Origin: Kerstersia sp052103615
GTDB lineage: Bacteria > Pseudomonadota > Gammaproteobacteria > Burkholderiales > Burkholderiaceae_B
DNA: 64,000 bases
Direction of reading: 5' to 3'
Assembly: GCF_052103615.1 (NCBI RefSeq)
Contig: NZ_JBQEKA010000008.1
Span: forward strand, 1 to 64,000
Shown here: positions 8,242 to 16,812 of the stretch, one piece after another
How the letters are laid out: each line of letters starts with the position of its first letter
How positions within the stretch are numbered: the first letter of the stretch is position 1
Notes under the pieces: model-generated
What the model was told of the DNA's origin: nothing
The model's input: the letters and a program-made list of their open reading frames with translations, nothing else
Database searches by the model: none
Program-made: the position numbers and the translations under genes

Positions 8242-9282
8242 TCAGGCAGGCGCGCCTGTTTTCTCAAGCACATCCGCGTAATAACGCTGCGCCACATCCG
8301 GATGCGAGCGCACACGCCCCTTGAGATAGTTCAGCCCCACCTGGCGCAACAAAGGATTGAGCGGATCCGTTTCCGGCCCCAGCGCCTGCGCAGCCAGCTC
8401 GGCAGGCAGGCGGTACAGCGGCACCTCCGCATCCAGCCGCGCGCCCAGGAAAAACGCGACCGACAGACGATCCCGCCCAGAAGGCGGCGTCACGACCTGA
8501 TGCACGGTCGCCCGCAGATAGCCGTTGGTCGCCAGTTCCAGCAACTCGCCGATATTCACGACAAACGTGTTTTCAATCGGATGGGCATCTATCCAGCGGC
8601 CGTCCTTGCTTTCGACTTGCAGGCCGCCCTGTTCGTCTTGCAGCACGAAGGTGATGAGGCCGCTATCCTTGTGCGGCCCGACGCCCTGATCGCTGCCGGT
8701 TTGCTCGCGCCCCGGATAGCGGATGATCTTGGCATGCTCGTTTGGTTCGCGGCCATACAGCGCATCAAAGGCGTTTTCTTCCAGGCCCAGCGCCAGCGCG
8801 AAGGCGCGCAACAGACGCAAAGTGGTGCGGGTCATTTCCGCCTGCCAGGCCTGCAGCACCGGACGCAGTTGCGGCAGGCTTGCATCCGGCCAGAGGTTCG
8901 GCCCTTGCAGGCGCGCCCAGGGCGGCGTCTGCGGGCCAATCTCGCGCACAGCGCGCTCCGCTCCGATGTCGAACTGTTCACGCCAGTCCTGCCTGCCCCG
9001 GGTATATTCCGCAGCAGCCAGTGAATAGCCGCGAAAATGCGGCGAATGAATCATCTGCACCGCCAGTTTTTCCGCCTGCGGCAAGGCGAAGAACTCGCGC
9101 GCCCGCTGCTTGACGGCCTGCAATAGCTCAGGCTGGATGCCATGGCCAGTGATATAGAAAAACCCGATTTCACGCGCGGCATAGCGCAGCTCGGCCAGGA
9201 ACGCGTCACGCTGCGCGGGGCTGCCCTCCAGCCGTGACAGGTCGAGGATAGGCAGGCGGTCGTCCGTCAGTTCAAGACTCAT
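8242..9282 (-). CDS. Isopenicillin-N-synthase-like 2-oxoglutarate/Fe(II) oxygenase
   Basis: A 346-residue non-haem iron oxygenase of the IPNS/DIOX family. The non-haem N-terminal domain is at residues 11-120. The iron triad is H204-x-D206 (GPHKDSG) with H261 (RATVHQV), and R272-L-S274 is the 2-oxoglutarate-binding RxS. All key residues are present, so it should be active. It sits between two MetQ-like genes, 79 bases after one and 54 bases before the other, all on the same strand downstream of metY. That suggests oxidation of a sulfur-containing compound taken up by those binding proteins, but this is inference. Confidence 0.88.
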   Translation of the reverse strand: MSLELTDDRLPILDLSRLEGSPAQRDAFLAELRYAAREIGFFYITGHGIQPELLQAVKQRAREFFALPQAEKLAVQMIHSPHFRGYSLAAAEYTRGRQDWREQFDIGAERAVREIGPQTPPWARLQGPNLWPDASLPQLRPVLQAWQAEMTRTTLRLLRAFALALGLEENAFDALYGREPNEHAKIIRYPGREQTGSDQGVGPHKDSGLITFVLQDEQGGLQVESKDGRWIDAHPIENTFVVNIGELLELATNGYLRATVHQVVTPPSGRDRLSVAFFLGARLDAEVPLYRLPAELAAQALGPETDPLNPLLRQVGLNYLKGRVRSHPDVAQRYYADVLEKTGAPA

Positions 9283-9361
9283 GGCGATAAACGTCCTTCA
9301 GCAAAAACAAGGCAAAATACAAGGCGCCGACCAAGCAGCAATCAGCATCAAAACATCGGCA

Positions 9362-10168
9362 TCAAAAAGCCGGCAGCAAGGTGCCGCTATAGCGTGAGGC
9401 CAGTAATTCACGGACCTCCTCAGACTGGAAGGCGCGGATCAGCGGCGCCACCCACGCCTGGCCGCGATCCTGTTCGCGCACCACCAGCACATTGGCATAG
9501 GCGCCGCCAACCGGCTCCAGCGCAATGGCATCACGGGCGGGCAGCAAGCCCGCCTGCGATGCCTCGGCCGTGATAATGGCGCCGGCATCAACATCGTCCA
9601 GCGCCCGCGCCAGGATCAGCGAATCTATTTCACGGATATCTAGCTGTCTGGGATTGGCAACGATATCCAGCGTTGTCGCGTTATCACCGCGATTGACATC
9701 CAGGTCGGCGCGCAAAGTGATCAGGCCATAGTGCTGCAAGAGCAACAGGGCGCGGTTGCGATTGGTGTCATCACCGGGAATACCGACCAGCGCCTTGTCG
9801 GGCAAGTCTGCCAGCGATTTGTATTTGCGCGAATAAATGCCCAGCGGCGCGCTCAGGGTGCGGGCCACGGGCGCCAGCGCGTAGCCGTGCGCTCTGGCTT
9901 GCCCGCGCAGATAGGGTTCGTGCTGAAAGGCATTGGCATCCAGGTCGCCATCGTTAAGCGGGCCATTGGCATTGAGATGCCCGGTAAACACCACTGGTTT
10001 GATCTGGATAGCCCCCTCGCGCGCGGCAGCACGGCCTGCGGCTTCGGCCACATCCTCCATCACGCCGCCGCTGATGCCCAGGCGGACAGGAGTTTGCGCC
10101 TGGGCCGGTGCGGCCAGGCCAGCGGCCAACATCAGGCTGGCCAGCAAGGTTTTCTTGAGTTTCAACAT
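9362..10168 (-). CDS. MetQ/NlpA-family substrate-binding protein (first of two)
   Basis: A 268-residue periplasmic MetQ-like protein. MLKLKKTLLASLMLAAGLAA followed by PAQAQ is a standard signal peptide, so I start it at the ATG at 10168 although its ribosome site is weak; ATGs at 10189 and 10213 are alternatives. Motifs GDLDANAFQHEPYL, APLGIYSRKYKSLADLP and GDDTNRNRALLLLQ are shared with the paralogue at 7279. It lies 93 bases after metY. The partner MetN and MetI components are absent here, so it must use a transporter encoded elsewhere. Confidence 0.88.
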   Translation of the reverse strand: MLKLKKTLLASLMLAAGLAAPAQAQTPVRLGISGGVMEDVAEAAGRAAAREGAIQIKPVVFTGHLNANGPLNDGDLDANAFQHEPYLRGQARAHGYALAPVARTLSAPLGIYSRKYKSLADLPDKALVGIPGDDTNRNRALLLLQHYGLITLRADLDVNRGDNATTLDIVANPRQLDIREIDSLILARALDDVDAGAIITAEASQAGLLPARDAIALEPVGGAYANVLVVREQDRGQAWVAPLIRAFQSEEVRELLASRYSGTLLPAF

Positions 10169-10261
10169 GGCAGATAAGGGCTCTATCATTCGGTTCAGTC
10201 GCGGGGCGTGCATACCCCGCCGGGATTGGTGACGGAATTGCTGGCGGAATTGCAGACGGCC

Positions 10262-11558
10262 TTACAGGCGCGATAAGGCTTGGGCCAGATCGGCGCGCAA
10301 ATCGTCGATATGTTCGATACCAATGGAAAGGCGCACGGTTTCCTCGCGCACCCCCGCTTGGGCCAGCTCCTGATCGGAGAGCTGCCGGTGCGTGGTCGAA
10401 GCGGGATGCGTGGCCAGTGATTTGGCGTCGCCGATATTCACCAGCCGGGTAAAAAGTTGCAGCGCGTCCAGGAAGCGCGCGCCGGCTGCGCGGCCGCCCT
10501 TGACCCCGAACGTCAGCACGCCTGAGGCCTGCCCCCCCCAGGTATTTCCGGGCCAGCGCATGGTCGGGATGATCGGGCAAGGCGGCATAGCTGACCCATT
10601 CCACTTTAGGGTGGGCCTGCAGGAACTGGGCGACCGCCAGGCTATTCTGGTTGATGCGGTCCAGGCGCAGGCCCAGCGTTTCCATGCCTTGCAGAATCAG
10701 GAAAGCATTGAAAGGCGACAGCGCTGCGCCGGTGTTGCGCAAGGGCACCACGCGTGCCCGGCCGATATAGGCCGCTTCCCCCAGGGCTTCGGTATAGACC
10801 ACGCCGTGATAGCTGACGTCAGGCTCATTGAGGCGAGGAAAACGAGCGCGATGCTCAGCCCACGGAAAACGGCCGGAATCCACAATCGCCCCGCCCAGCG
10901 TGGTGCCATGCCCGCCCAGGTATTTGGTCAGCGAATGCACCACGATGTCCGCGCCATGTTCAAAGGGGCGCAGCAAATAGGGAGTGGCAACCGTGTTATC
11001 GACAATCAGCGGCACGCCATGGCGGTGCGCGATCCCGGCAATGGCCGCGATATCTGTGATGTTGCCCAGCGGGTTGCCGATGGACTCCACAAAGACCGCT
11101 TTGGTCCGCGCATCAAACAAGGCCTCGAACGACGCAGGGTCGGCGCCATCGGCAAAACGCGTGCTGATACCGAACTGCGGCAAGGTATGGGCCAGCAGGT
11201 TATAGGTTCCGCCATACAGCGTGGAAGCGGAAATGATGTTGTCCCCGGCCTCTGCCAAGGTCAGGATTGAATACGTCACGGCCGCCTGGCCCGACGCCAG
11301 CGCCAGGGCGCCCACGCCGCCTTCCAGCGCCGCCAGACGGGCTTCCAGCACGGCATTGGTGGGATTGGTCACCCGGCTGTAAATATTGCCTTCGACCTTC
11401 AGGTCGAACAGATCCGCGCCATGCTGGGTATCGTCGAACGAAAAAGCGGCGGTCTGATAAATGGGTACGGCGACAGCCCGGGTCGTAGGCTCCGGGGAAT
11501 AGCCGCCGTGTACGGCGACCGTCTCGAACTTCCAATCGGGATTGTCCTGCTGCGGCAT
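10262..11558 (-). pseudogene. metY: O-acetylhomoserine sulfhydrylase MetY, frameshifted at a G8 tract
   Basis: A Cys/Met-metabolism PLP enzyme that makes homocysteine from O-acetylhomoserine and sulfide. The start MPQQDNPDWKFETVAVHGGY and the PLP-lysine region VHSLTKYLGGHGTTLGGA are typical of MetY. The frame breaks at eight C residues (10532-10539; G8 on the coding strand). Before it the protein reads ARKYLGG, and after it, in another frame, QASGVLTFGVKGG continues to the expected C-terminus LAQALSRL at 10262. Removing one G restores a 431-residue protein of normal length. Read as given, the protein would run out of frame into the next gene. It may be a sequencing error, a recent mutation or a phase-variable tract. 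First gene of the sulfur cluster. Confidence 0.85.
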
Positions 11559-11891
11559 GATGCGCTTCCTTGTCTGACAACTGTCGTCGGCAGAACAAGG
11601 TTATTGGGCTTGCCACAATTTTTGAATAATTGCTTCGCAATATGCTAATGCGCATTGCCGCGGGAACCCGCCCCGTCTGCGCCCCCGCCCGCCGGTTCAT
11701 AACTTGCGCGCAGTTGCTCATGACTTGTTGGTCCATTGCCGCCGGACGGCGCGCTCCTACAATGAATTCCACCCATGCCCAGGCCCGCCGGCCTGTGCCC
11801 AATGGTTTGCCGTCTGCCCGGCAGGCGCCTGCCCTGTCTCCCTTTCTTGCCCCCCTTTCTTGCCCCCCTTTCTTGCCCCACTTTCCAGCCC
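11559..11891. other. Divergent intergenic region metY / aldo-keto reductase
   Basis: The metY side has an imperfect dyad at 11637-11658 (GCAATATGC, TAAT, GCGCATTGC) and CAATT-N7-AATTG at 11617-11633, either of which could be an operator. I see no SAM-II riboswitch core. The other side holds a 13-bp tandem repeat. Confidence 0.4.
11843..11880. repeat. 13-bp tandem repeat, three copies
   Basis: TTTCTTGCCCCCC is repeated twice perfectly and then as a slightly truncated third copy, ending 11 bases before the ATG of the aldo/keto reductase gene. It occupies the place where the ribosome site would be, so copy number could alter translation. Confidence 0.8.
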
Positions 11892-12965
11892 ATGAGCACT
11901 CGCGAAATCCGGTTCCCCAACACTGTCCCAGACATTCACCGCCCTTGGCAGGCCGCTGCCGACCGCTATCAGCAGCACGCCTACCGCCGGGTCGGCCACA
12001 GCGGCCTGCTGCTGCCGCCGATTTCCCTGGGCCTGTGGTGGAATTTCGGCGATGAACATCCCTATGCCCGCCAGCGGGACATTCTGACCCACGCCTTTGA
12101 CCGAGGCATCACCCACTTCGACCTGGCCAATAACTATGGCCCACCCCATGGCGCGGCGGAAGAAAACTTCGGCCGCCTGCTGCGTAACGAGTTCCGCCCC
12201 TACCGCAGTGAACTGGTGGTTTCCACCAAAGCGGGCTGGCCCCATTGGCCTGGCCCTTACGGCAATTTCGGGTCGCGCAAATATCTCATCAACAGCCTGG
12301 AAGAATCCCTGCGCCGGCTCAGTACCGACTATGTCGATATTTTCTATTCGCATCGCGTCGATCCCGACACGCCCATCGAAGAAACCGTGGGCGCGCTGGA
12401 TACGCTGGTGCGCCAGGGCAAAGCGCTGTATGTCGGAATTTCCTCTTATTCCGCCGAACGCACCCGCCGCGCCGTGGCCGTGGCGCGCAGCCTGGGCACA
12501 CCGCTGGTGATTCACCAGCCGGCCTATTCGCTGCTGAACCGCTGGGTAGAAGATGAGCTGCTGGAAACACTGGAGCAGACCGGCCTGGGCCTGATTGCCT
12601 TCACGCCGCTGGCTCAAGGCCTGCTGACAGACCGTTTCCTGCAGGATCGCCATGCCAGCCACGCTTCAAAACGCTTTTCCTTCGATGCCTCGCACCTGTC
12701 GGAAGACAATCTGCGCCGCCTGAGGGATCTGGCCGCCATCGCCCGCGAACGCGGCCAAAGCCTGGCGCAATTGGCCATTGCCTGGCTGCTGCGCAGCCAC
12801 CGGGTGTCATCCGTGCTGGTCGGTGCCTCTTCCACCGCCCAGCTGGACGAAAATCTGGCCGCGCTGGCCAACACCCGCTTCACTGAAGAAGAATTGCAGC
12901 GCATCGAGCAGGCCGTTCAAGGCGACAGCGGCATCAATCTTTGGGCGCAATCGTCGGATCTGTAA
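11892..12965 (+). CDS. Aldo/keto reductase, YghZ (L-glyceraldehyde 3-phosphate reductase) type
   Basis: A 357-residue NADPH-dependent aldo/keto reductase of the YghZ/Kv-beta-like group. FDLANNYGPPHGAAEENFGRLL contains the catalytic Asp-Tyr, VVSTKAGWP the lysine and FYSHRVDPDTPIEET the histidine; these phrases are characteristic of YghZ. The C-terminal VLVGASSTAQLDENL is the cofactor-binding signature. YghZ detoxifies L-glyceraldehyde 3-phosphate and methylglyoxal. The start at 11892 begins MSTREIRF; the longer frame upstream is repeat DNA. Its last 32 bases overlap the convergent acetyltransferase gene. Confidence 0.9.
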   Translation: MSTREIRFPNTVPDIHRPWQAAADRYQQHAYRRVGHSGLLLPPISLGLWWNFGDEHPYARQRDILTHAFDRGITHFDLANNYGPPHGAAEENFGRLLRNEFRPYRSELVVSTKAGWPHWPGPYGNFGSRKYLINSLEESLRRLSTDYVDIFYSHRVDPDTPIEETVGALDTLVRQGKALYVGISSYSAERTRRAVAVARSLGTPLVIHQPAYSLLNRWVEDELLETLEQTGLGLIAFTPLAQGLLTDRFLQDRHASHASKRFSFDASHLSEDNLRRLRDLAAIARERGQSLAQLAIAWLLRSHRVSSVLVGASSTAQLDENLAALANTRFTEEELQRIEQAVQGDSGINLWAQSSDL

Positions 12966-13452
12966 GACCTTGCGCGGCTGCGCGCGCCGGCGCCCCCGCC
13001 AGCACCGGCGCATAGCGCAGCTGAACCACAGCGAAAGGCAGGCCTTCGCTGTCCTCAGCCTGCCTGCCCGTCTCGGCGCAGCCCAGCCGCTGATAGAACC
13101 TCAGGGCTTGGGTATTGGCCGCATAGACCTCCAGCTCCAAGGGCCCCTTGAGCCTCAGCGCATGGGCCATCAGCGCCTGTCCAACCCCGCCGCCCTGAGC
13201 CGCAGGATCCACAAAAAGGCCGCCAATGAAATTATCCAGCAAACCGATAAAACCGACGGCTTGGCCGGCCTGGCAGGCAACCCAGGTTTCCGCCTTAGGC
13301 AGGTAGCTGTCCTCGATCAGTTGACGCTGCGCAGCGAGCCTGGCCTCGCCCAGAAACCCATGCACGCGCCGCGACGCCTCAAACCAGATGGCCGACAAAC
13401 ACGGAAGATCGGCCGCTTCATAGGCCCGAATATGTATCGCTGATGGTGTCAT
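12934..13452 (-). CDS. GNAT-family N-acetyltransferase
   Basis: A 172-residue GNAT protein. The acetyl-CoA loop is in FIGGLFVDPAAQGGGVGQALMAHA (Q/R-x-x-G-x-G/A), and ALRFYQRLGCAETGR is motif B. This form, which resembles the YjaB/YiiD type, acetylates small molecules or protein N-termini; its substrate is unknown. The ATG at 13452 has AGGA seven bases before it. Its 3' end overlaps the convergent aldo/keto reductase by 32 bases. Confidence 0.87.
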   Translation of the reverse strand: MTPSAIHIRAYEAADLPCLSAIWFEASRRVHGFLGEARLAAQRQLIEDSYLPKAETWVACQAGQAVGFIGLLDNFIGGLFVDPAAQGGGVGQALMAHALRLKGPLELEVYAANTQALRFYQRLGCAETGRQAEDSEGLPFAVVQLRYAPVLAGAPARAAAQGLTDPTIAPKD

Positions 13453-13503
13453 TGCTTGTTCCTGCAACAGGCTGCCCTTGAAATCTGGCCTGCCGGCTGG
13501 CCG

Positions 13504-14214
13504 CTATGGCTGCGCCCGCCAGCCCTGCGCCGCAAAAATACGGGCATAAATATCACGCACGACGGCCTGCTTGCGCTCGTTATACGCCTTGGCGGTATTC
13601 ACCCCTTCCTGCGCTGCCGCCTTGGCATCGGCATAGCGCTGGCGGTCCTGCGGATGCTGGCGCAACCAGTCACGGAACAGAAGATGGCGAAGATGTTCAG
13701 GACAGGCAGGCCCGAACACATGAAGATTGACCCTGGGGGCATCGTGGCGCAGCATGCGATGCCCGTACCAGGATGACTCCCGGATCGTCAAAACATAACC
13801 CAAGGCCTCCAGGGCCGGCACATACGCTGCTTCCCTGCCTGGATCGGCAACAATCACATCCACGTCGATCACGGGCTTGGCGGCCAAGCCGGGCACTGCC
13901 GTCGAGCCGACATGCTCAATCGCCAGCGCCGCGCCTCTCAAGGCAGCGGCAATGCGATCGCGCACAGCCTGAAAACACCCCGGCCAGCCGGCATCATAAG
14001 CGGCGACCTCGATCTGCTCTACCTTAGGCTTGCCCTGCACCCAGGGATTTTCATCCGGGTCGCCTTCCTCAAACGCCATGACAGCGCTGGCCAGCCTGTC
14101 ATCCCCCCCCAGCCAGGCCGCCATGCCTGCCGGCGGGCTGATGGTCTGCCCCGATGTCTGCGCCGCGCCCTGCCCCGCTCCCTGCCCCGTATTCCCTTGC
14201 CCAATCTCTTTCAT
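13504..14214 (-). CDS. GrpB-family (UPF0157) nucleotidyltransferase-fold protein
   Basis: A 236-residue protein whose C-terminal 170 residues form a GrpB/UPF0157 domain with EHVGSTAVPGLAAKPVIDVDVIV, the GSxxxxGLxxKPxIDxxV nucleotidyltransferase signature. RVNLHVF and HLLFRDWLRQHP follow, as in the family. The first 60 residues are Gly/Gln-rich and unlike the family. The ATG at 14214 has AGAGGAT upstream. Function unknown; relatives are sometimes linked to small-molecule or dephospho-CoA metabolism. It is followed by an ABC-F gene on the same strand but is transcribed after it. Confidence 0.85.
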   Translation of the reverse strand: MKEIGQGNTGQGAGQGAAQTSGQTISPPAGMAAWLGGDDRLASAVMAFEEGDPDENPWVQGKPKVEQIEVAAYDAGWPGCFQAVRDRIAAALRGAALAIEHVGSTAVPGLAAKPVIDVDVIVADPGREAAYVPALEALGYVLTIRESSWYGHRMLRHDAPRVNLHVFGPACPEHLRHLLFRDWLRQHPQDRQRYADAKAAAQEGVNTAKAYNERKQAVVRDIYARIFAAQGWRAQP

Positions 14215-14349
14215 GGCTATCCTCTTTCCTGCATTCGCGCATACCTTGGGCACGGCCAGATGCCCGCCCCGCGATCTCGCCTGAACCCGCACCGCACTGC
14301 CGCTCGTTTCTGGCATCCGGTTTCTGGCATCCGGCCTCTGGCACCTGGC

Positions 14350-15963
14350 TCACCAGGGCGCCATCTGCCACCCTTGACTGGTCGCCTGCAAACGGTCCGT
14401 CAGGCCCAGCGCATTCAAAAACACCTCATCATGCGACACCACCACCAATGCGCCCTGGTAGCTTTGCAACAGAGTTTCCAAAGCCTGCACCGACGCGAGA
14501 TCCAGATGGTTGCTGGGCTCATCCAGCAGCAACAGCTGCGGCGCCTCATCGGCATACAGGGCGCAGGCCAGCGCGGCCTTGAGGCGTTCGCCGCCGCTGA
14601 GCAAGCCGCTAGGCCGCGTGATCGCCTGCGCATCCAGCCCCAAGTGCGCCAGCCACATGCGCAACTCGCCTTCCGTGGCGGTCCGCTTGCACGCCTGCAT
14701 CTGCGCCAGCACCGTCAGTTCGGGCGCCAGGCCCGCCAGACGCTGATCCAGATAAACGCTGCGGCCCGCCAACCGGCAACGCCCCGCGGCCGGCGGCAAC
14801 TGCCCGGCCAGCACTTTCAATAACGTGGATTTACCGCATCCATTAGGGCCCAGCACGCCCACCCGCTGCGGCCCGCCAAGCTGCAAATTGATATGCTGCC
14901 AGCGCGGCGGCACATAGGGCAGCACAACATCCTCCAGCACCGCCACGCTGCGCGGGATGAAACCAGCGGCTGGCATCGCATGCAGCACGATGGCGGCATC
15001 GTCTTCTACCTGCCGCGCCGCCTCGCGCACCTGCTTATCCAACTGCAGGCGTGCGTCGGCCTGCTGCCGTTGCAGCCGCCCGGCCGAGATCTCGCTACGC
15101 GCTTTTTGCCTATCCAGCAGAATCTTGGCTTGGTTGGCCTCACGGCCATGACGGTTGCCGCGCGCCTGGCGGCGCTGCTGGCGCTCCTGCTGTTCGCGCA
15201 ACGCCTGCTCCGAACGCTGGCGTTCATGTTTGCGCTGTTCCAGCTGTTCGATCGCCTGCTGCCGTTCCTGCGCCTTGCACTGGGCATAAAAAGAGTAGCT
15301 GCCGCCATAGCTGCGCAAACCCAGTGACGACAGCTCAACAATGCGCGTCATGCTGCCCAGCAATTCGCGGTCATGGCTGACCACCAGCAAACCTCGGGGC
15401 CAGCGCTGCAACTGCCCGGCCAAGGCTTGCCGATGCTGGCGATCCAGATGGTTCGTCGGTTCATCCAGGATCAGAAAATCGGCATCCGACAACATGGCGC
15501 CAATCAAGGCCACCCGCATGGCTTCACCGCCGCTGAGCTGATTGGCCGGCGTGCGGACCTCCAGATGCGCCAAGCCGCTGCGCGCCAACTCATCGCGCAA
15601 ACGCTGAGGCGCATCCCAGCGCTCTCCCACAGCTTCGAAATCATCGGCAGCGCTGCTGCCTGCTTCGATCCGCGCCAGGGCATCGAGCACTGTCTGTGCC
15701 CTGGCCAGCCCGGCCACCGTCATGCCCGGCAGCACATCGACTTGCTGCGCAAGATAATGCACGCTGCCTGAACGCAGGCAACGCCCGCTAGCAGGAGACA
15801 ACTGGCCCGCCAGCAGGCGCGCCAGGACAGACTTGCCCGCGCCATTGCGCCCGACCAGGCCAGTAGGGCGCAAATCGAATTGTTCAGTCAGACCGGAAAA
15901 AAGCGTCCTGCCATCCGGCAAGACATAAGACACGCTTTCCAGCGTCAGATAAGGACTCGTCAT
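14350..15963 (-). CDS. ABC-F family ATPase
   Basis: A 537-residue soluble protein with two ABC ATPase domains and no membrane segments. The first Walker A is GRNGAGKS (38-45) with signature LSGGEAMR; the second is GPNGCGKS with signature LSGGERLK. Between them is a highly charged Gln/Arg-rich linker of about 90 residues (ERQQAIEQLEQRKHERQR and on), the ribosome-contacting P-site tertiary segment of this family. Such proteins act on ribosomes, in translation quality control or antibiotic protection. GGAGTGACC precedes the ATG at 15963. The subfamily is not resolved. Confidence 0.9.
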   Translation of the reverse strand: MTSPYLTLESVSYVLPDGRTLFSGLTEQFDLRPTGLVGRNGAGKSVLARLLAGQLSPASGRCLRSGSVHYLAQQVDVLPGMTVAGLARAQTVLDALARIEAGSSAADDFEAVGERWDAPQRLRDELARSGLAHLEVRTPANQLSGGEAMRVALIGAMLSDADFLILDEPTNHLDRQHRQALAGQLQRWPRGLLVVSHDRELLGSMTRIVELSSLGLRSYGGSYSFYAQCKAQERQQAIEQLEQRKHERQRSEQALREQQERQQRRQARGNRHGREANQAKILLDRQKARSEISAGRLQRQQADARLQLDKQVREAARQVEDDAAIVLHAMPAAGFIPRSVAVLEDVVLPYVPPRWQHINLQLGGPQRVGVLGPNGCGKSTLLKVLAGQLPPAAGRCRLAGRSVYLDQRLAGLAPELTVLAQMQACKRTATEGELRMWLAHLGLDAQAITRPSGLLSGGERLKAALACALYADEAPQLLLLDEPSNHLDLASVQALETLLQSYQGALVVVSHDEVFLNALGLTDRLQATSQGWQMAPW

Positions 15964-16157
15964 GGTCACTCCAAAAATGCCAAGCACTCCCCCTGCACAT
16001 CGGGGTGGGCGGAGACTGGCCGTCATAGAGACGGCGGCATTAATGGCGCATATCGAATTCCTCGAATCAGATACCCGGGACGGGTGATGGGAACAGAGTA
16101 TAGCGGCAGGCCCGGCCCCAAGCACACCCCGCCCGCTGCGCAGCCGCGTGCCCGAGC

Positions 16158-16673
16158 TCATCCCCTGACCCACGCCAGCGCCATGGCCGAGGCATACAAA
16201 CCAACCCCGAACACGGCGTGCGTCGCCAGGCTGCGCCGACGGTTTTTCCAGGGCGCAGCCGTGCGCGATGCGCCAATTCCCGCCCCCATGGCGGGCTGCA
16301 ACACCAGAAACGGTGCGGCCACTGTCGCCAGCCCCCAGAGCAGGGCCGGCTGCCACGCGGGCTGTTGCAGCCACGCCACGCCCTCTATGACAATCAGGCC
16401 TGCCGCGAACACGATGCCTATGAGGTAATGCAGCGTCCAGCCCAGGCTCCGCTCATAGGGCAAGGGCATCCGGTCGCGAATACTGGCCGAACCGGCGCCG
16501 CGCCCGCCCCGGCGCTGGCCCAGATAACCCGCCCAGCGCCCCAGCAGCGCATAGTCCAGCGTCGGCACGCCCAGGCACCGCTGCAAGCTGCTCCATGCAT
16601 CCATGACCAGCGTGGCGCCGATTCCGGTTGCCAAGATCCCTACCATTACTTCCAACGCCGTTACGTTTGCCAT
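16158..16673 (-). CDS. DUF2938 membrane protein
   Basis: A 171-residue inner-membrane protein of the DUF2938 family with about four hydrophobic segments (residues 5-25, 78-100, 108-130, 150-168). Conserved phrases are GIGATLVMDAWSSLQRCLGVPTLDYALLGRW and LGWTLHYLIGIVFA. Function unknown. It is divergent from a MerR regulator and has a MerR-type promoter with a 19-bp spacer, so it is very probably that regulator's target. Confidence 0.85.
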   Translation of the reverse strand: MANVTALEVMVGILATGIGATLVMDAWSSLQRCLGVPTLDYALLGRWAGYLGQRRGGRGAGSASIRDRMPLPYERSLGWTLHYLIGIVFAAGLIVIEGVAWLQQPAWQPALLWGLATVAAPFLVLQPAMGAGIGASRTAAPWKNRRRSLATHAVFGVGLYASAMALAWVRG

Positions 16674-16711
16674 GCCCCGTGCCTCCGCTTGAAACAGGAT
16701 GTCTGCCAGGC

Positions 16712-16742
16712 ATGGTAAAAGTTGAAGTTAACTTCAAGTCAA
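16712..16742 (-). promoter_or_regulatory. MerR-type promoter with operator palindrome
   Basis: On the minus strand TTGACT (-35, 16737-16742) and TACCAT (-10, 16712-16717) are separated by 19 bp, the over-long spacing that MerR regulators correct by twisting DNA. The perfect 16-bp palindrome TTGAAGTTAACTTCAA at 16722-16737 nearly fills that spacer, reaching one base into the -35. It points towards the DUF2938 gene. Confidence 0.85.
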
Positions 16743-16812
16743 GCCGATAGCGGCATCCTGACGGCAAGCGCAGGCAAGCGCAGCGCGCGCCGCAGGATTC
16801 AAGGAGTCCCCC

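Noticed and set aside
9954..10261. Continuation of the metY frame beyond the frameshift, making a 534-residue protein that runs into the next gene
   Set aside because: After the G8 tract this frame has no similarity to any MetY and overlaps the start of the MetQ-like gene, while the correct C-terminus is encoded in another frame.
11559..11650. SAM-II riboswitch upstream of metY
   Set aside because: I looked for its conserved core and did not find it; only dyads are seen.
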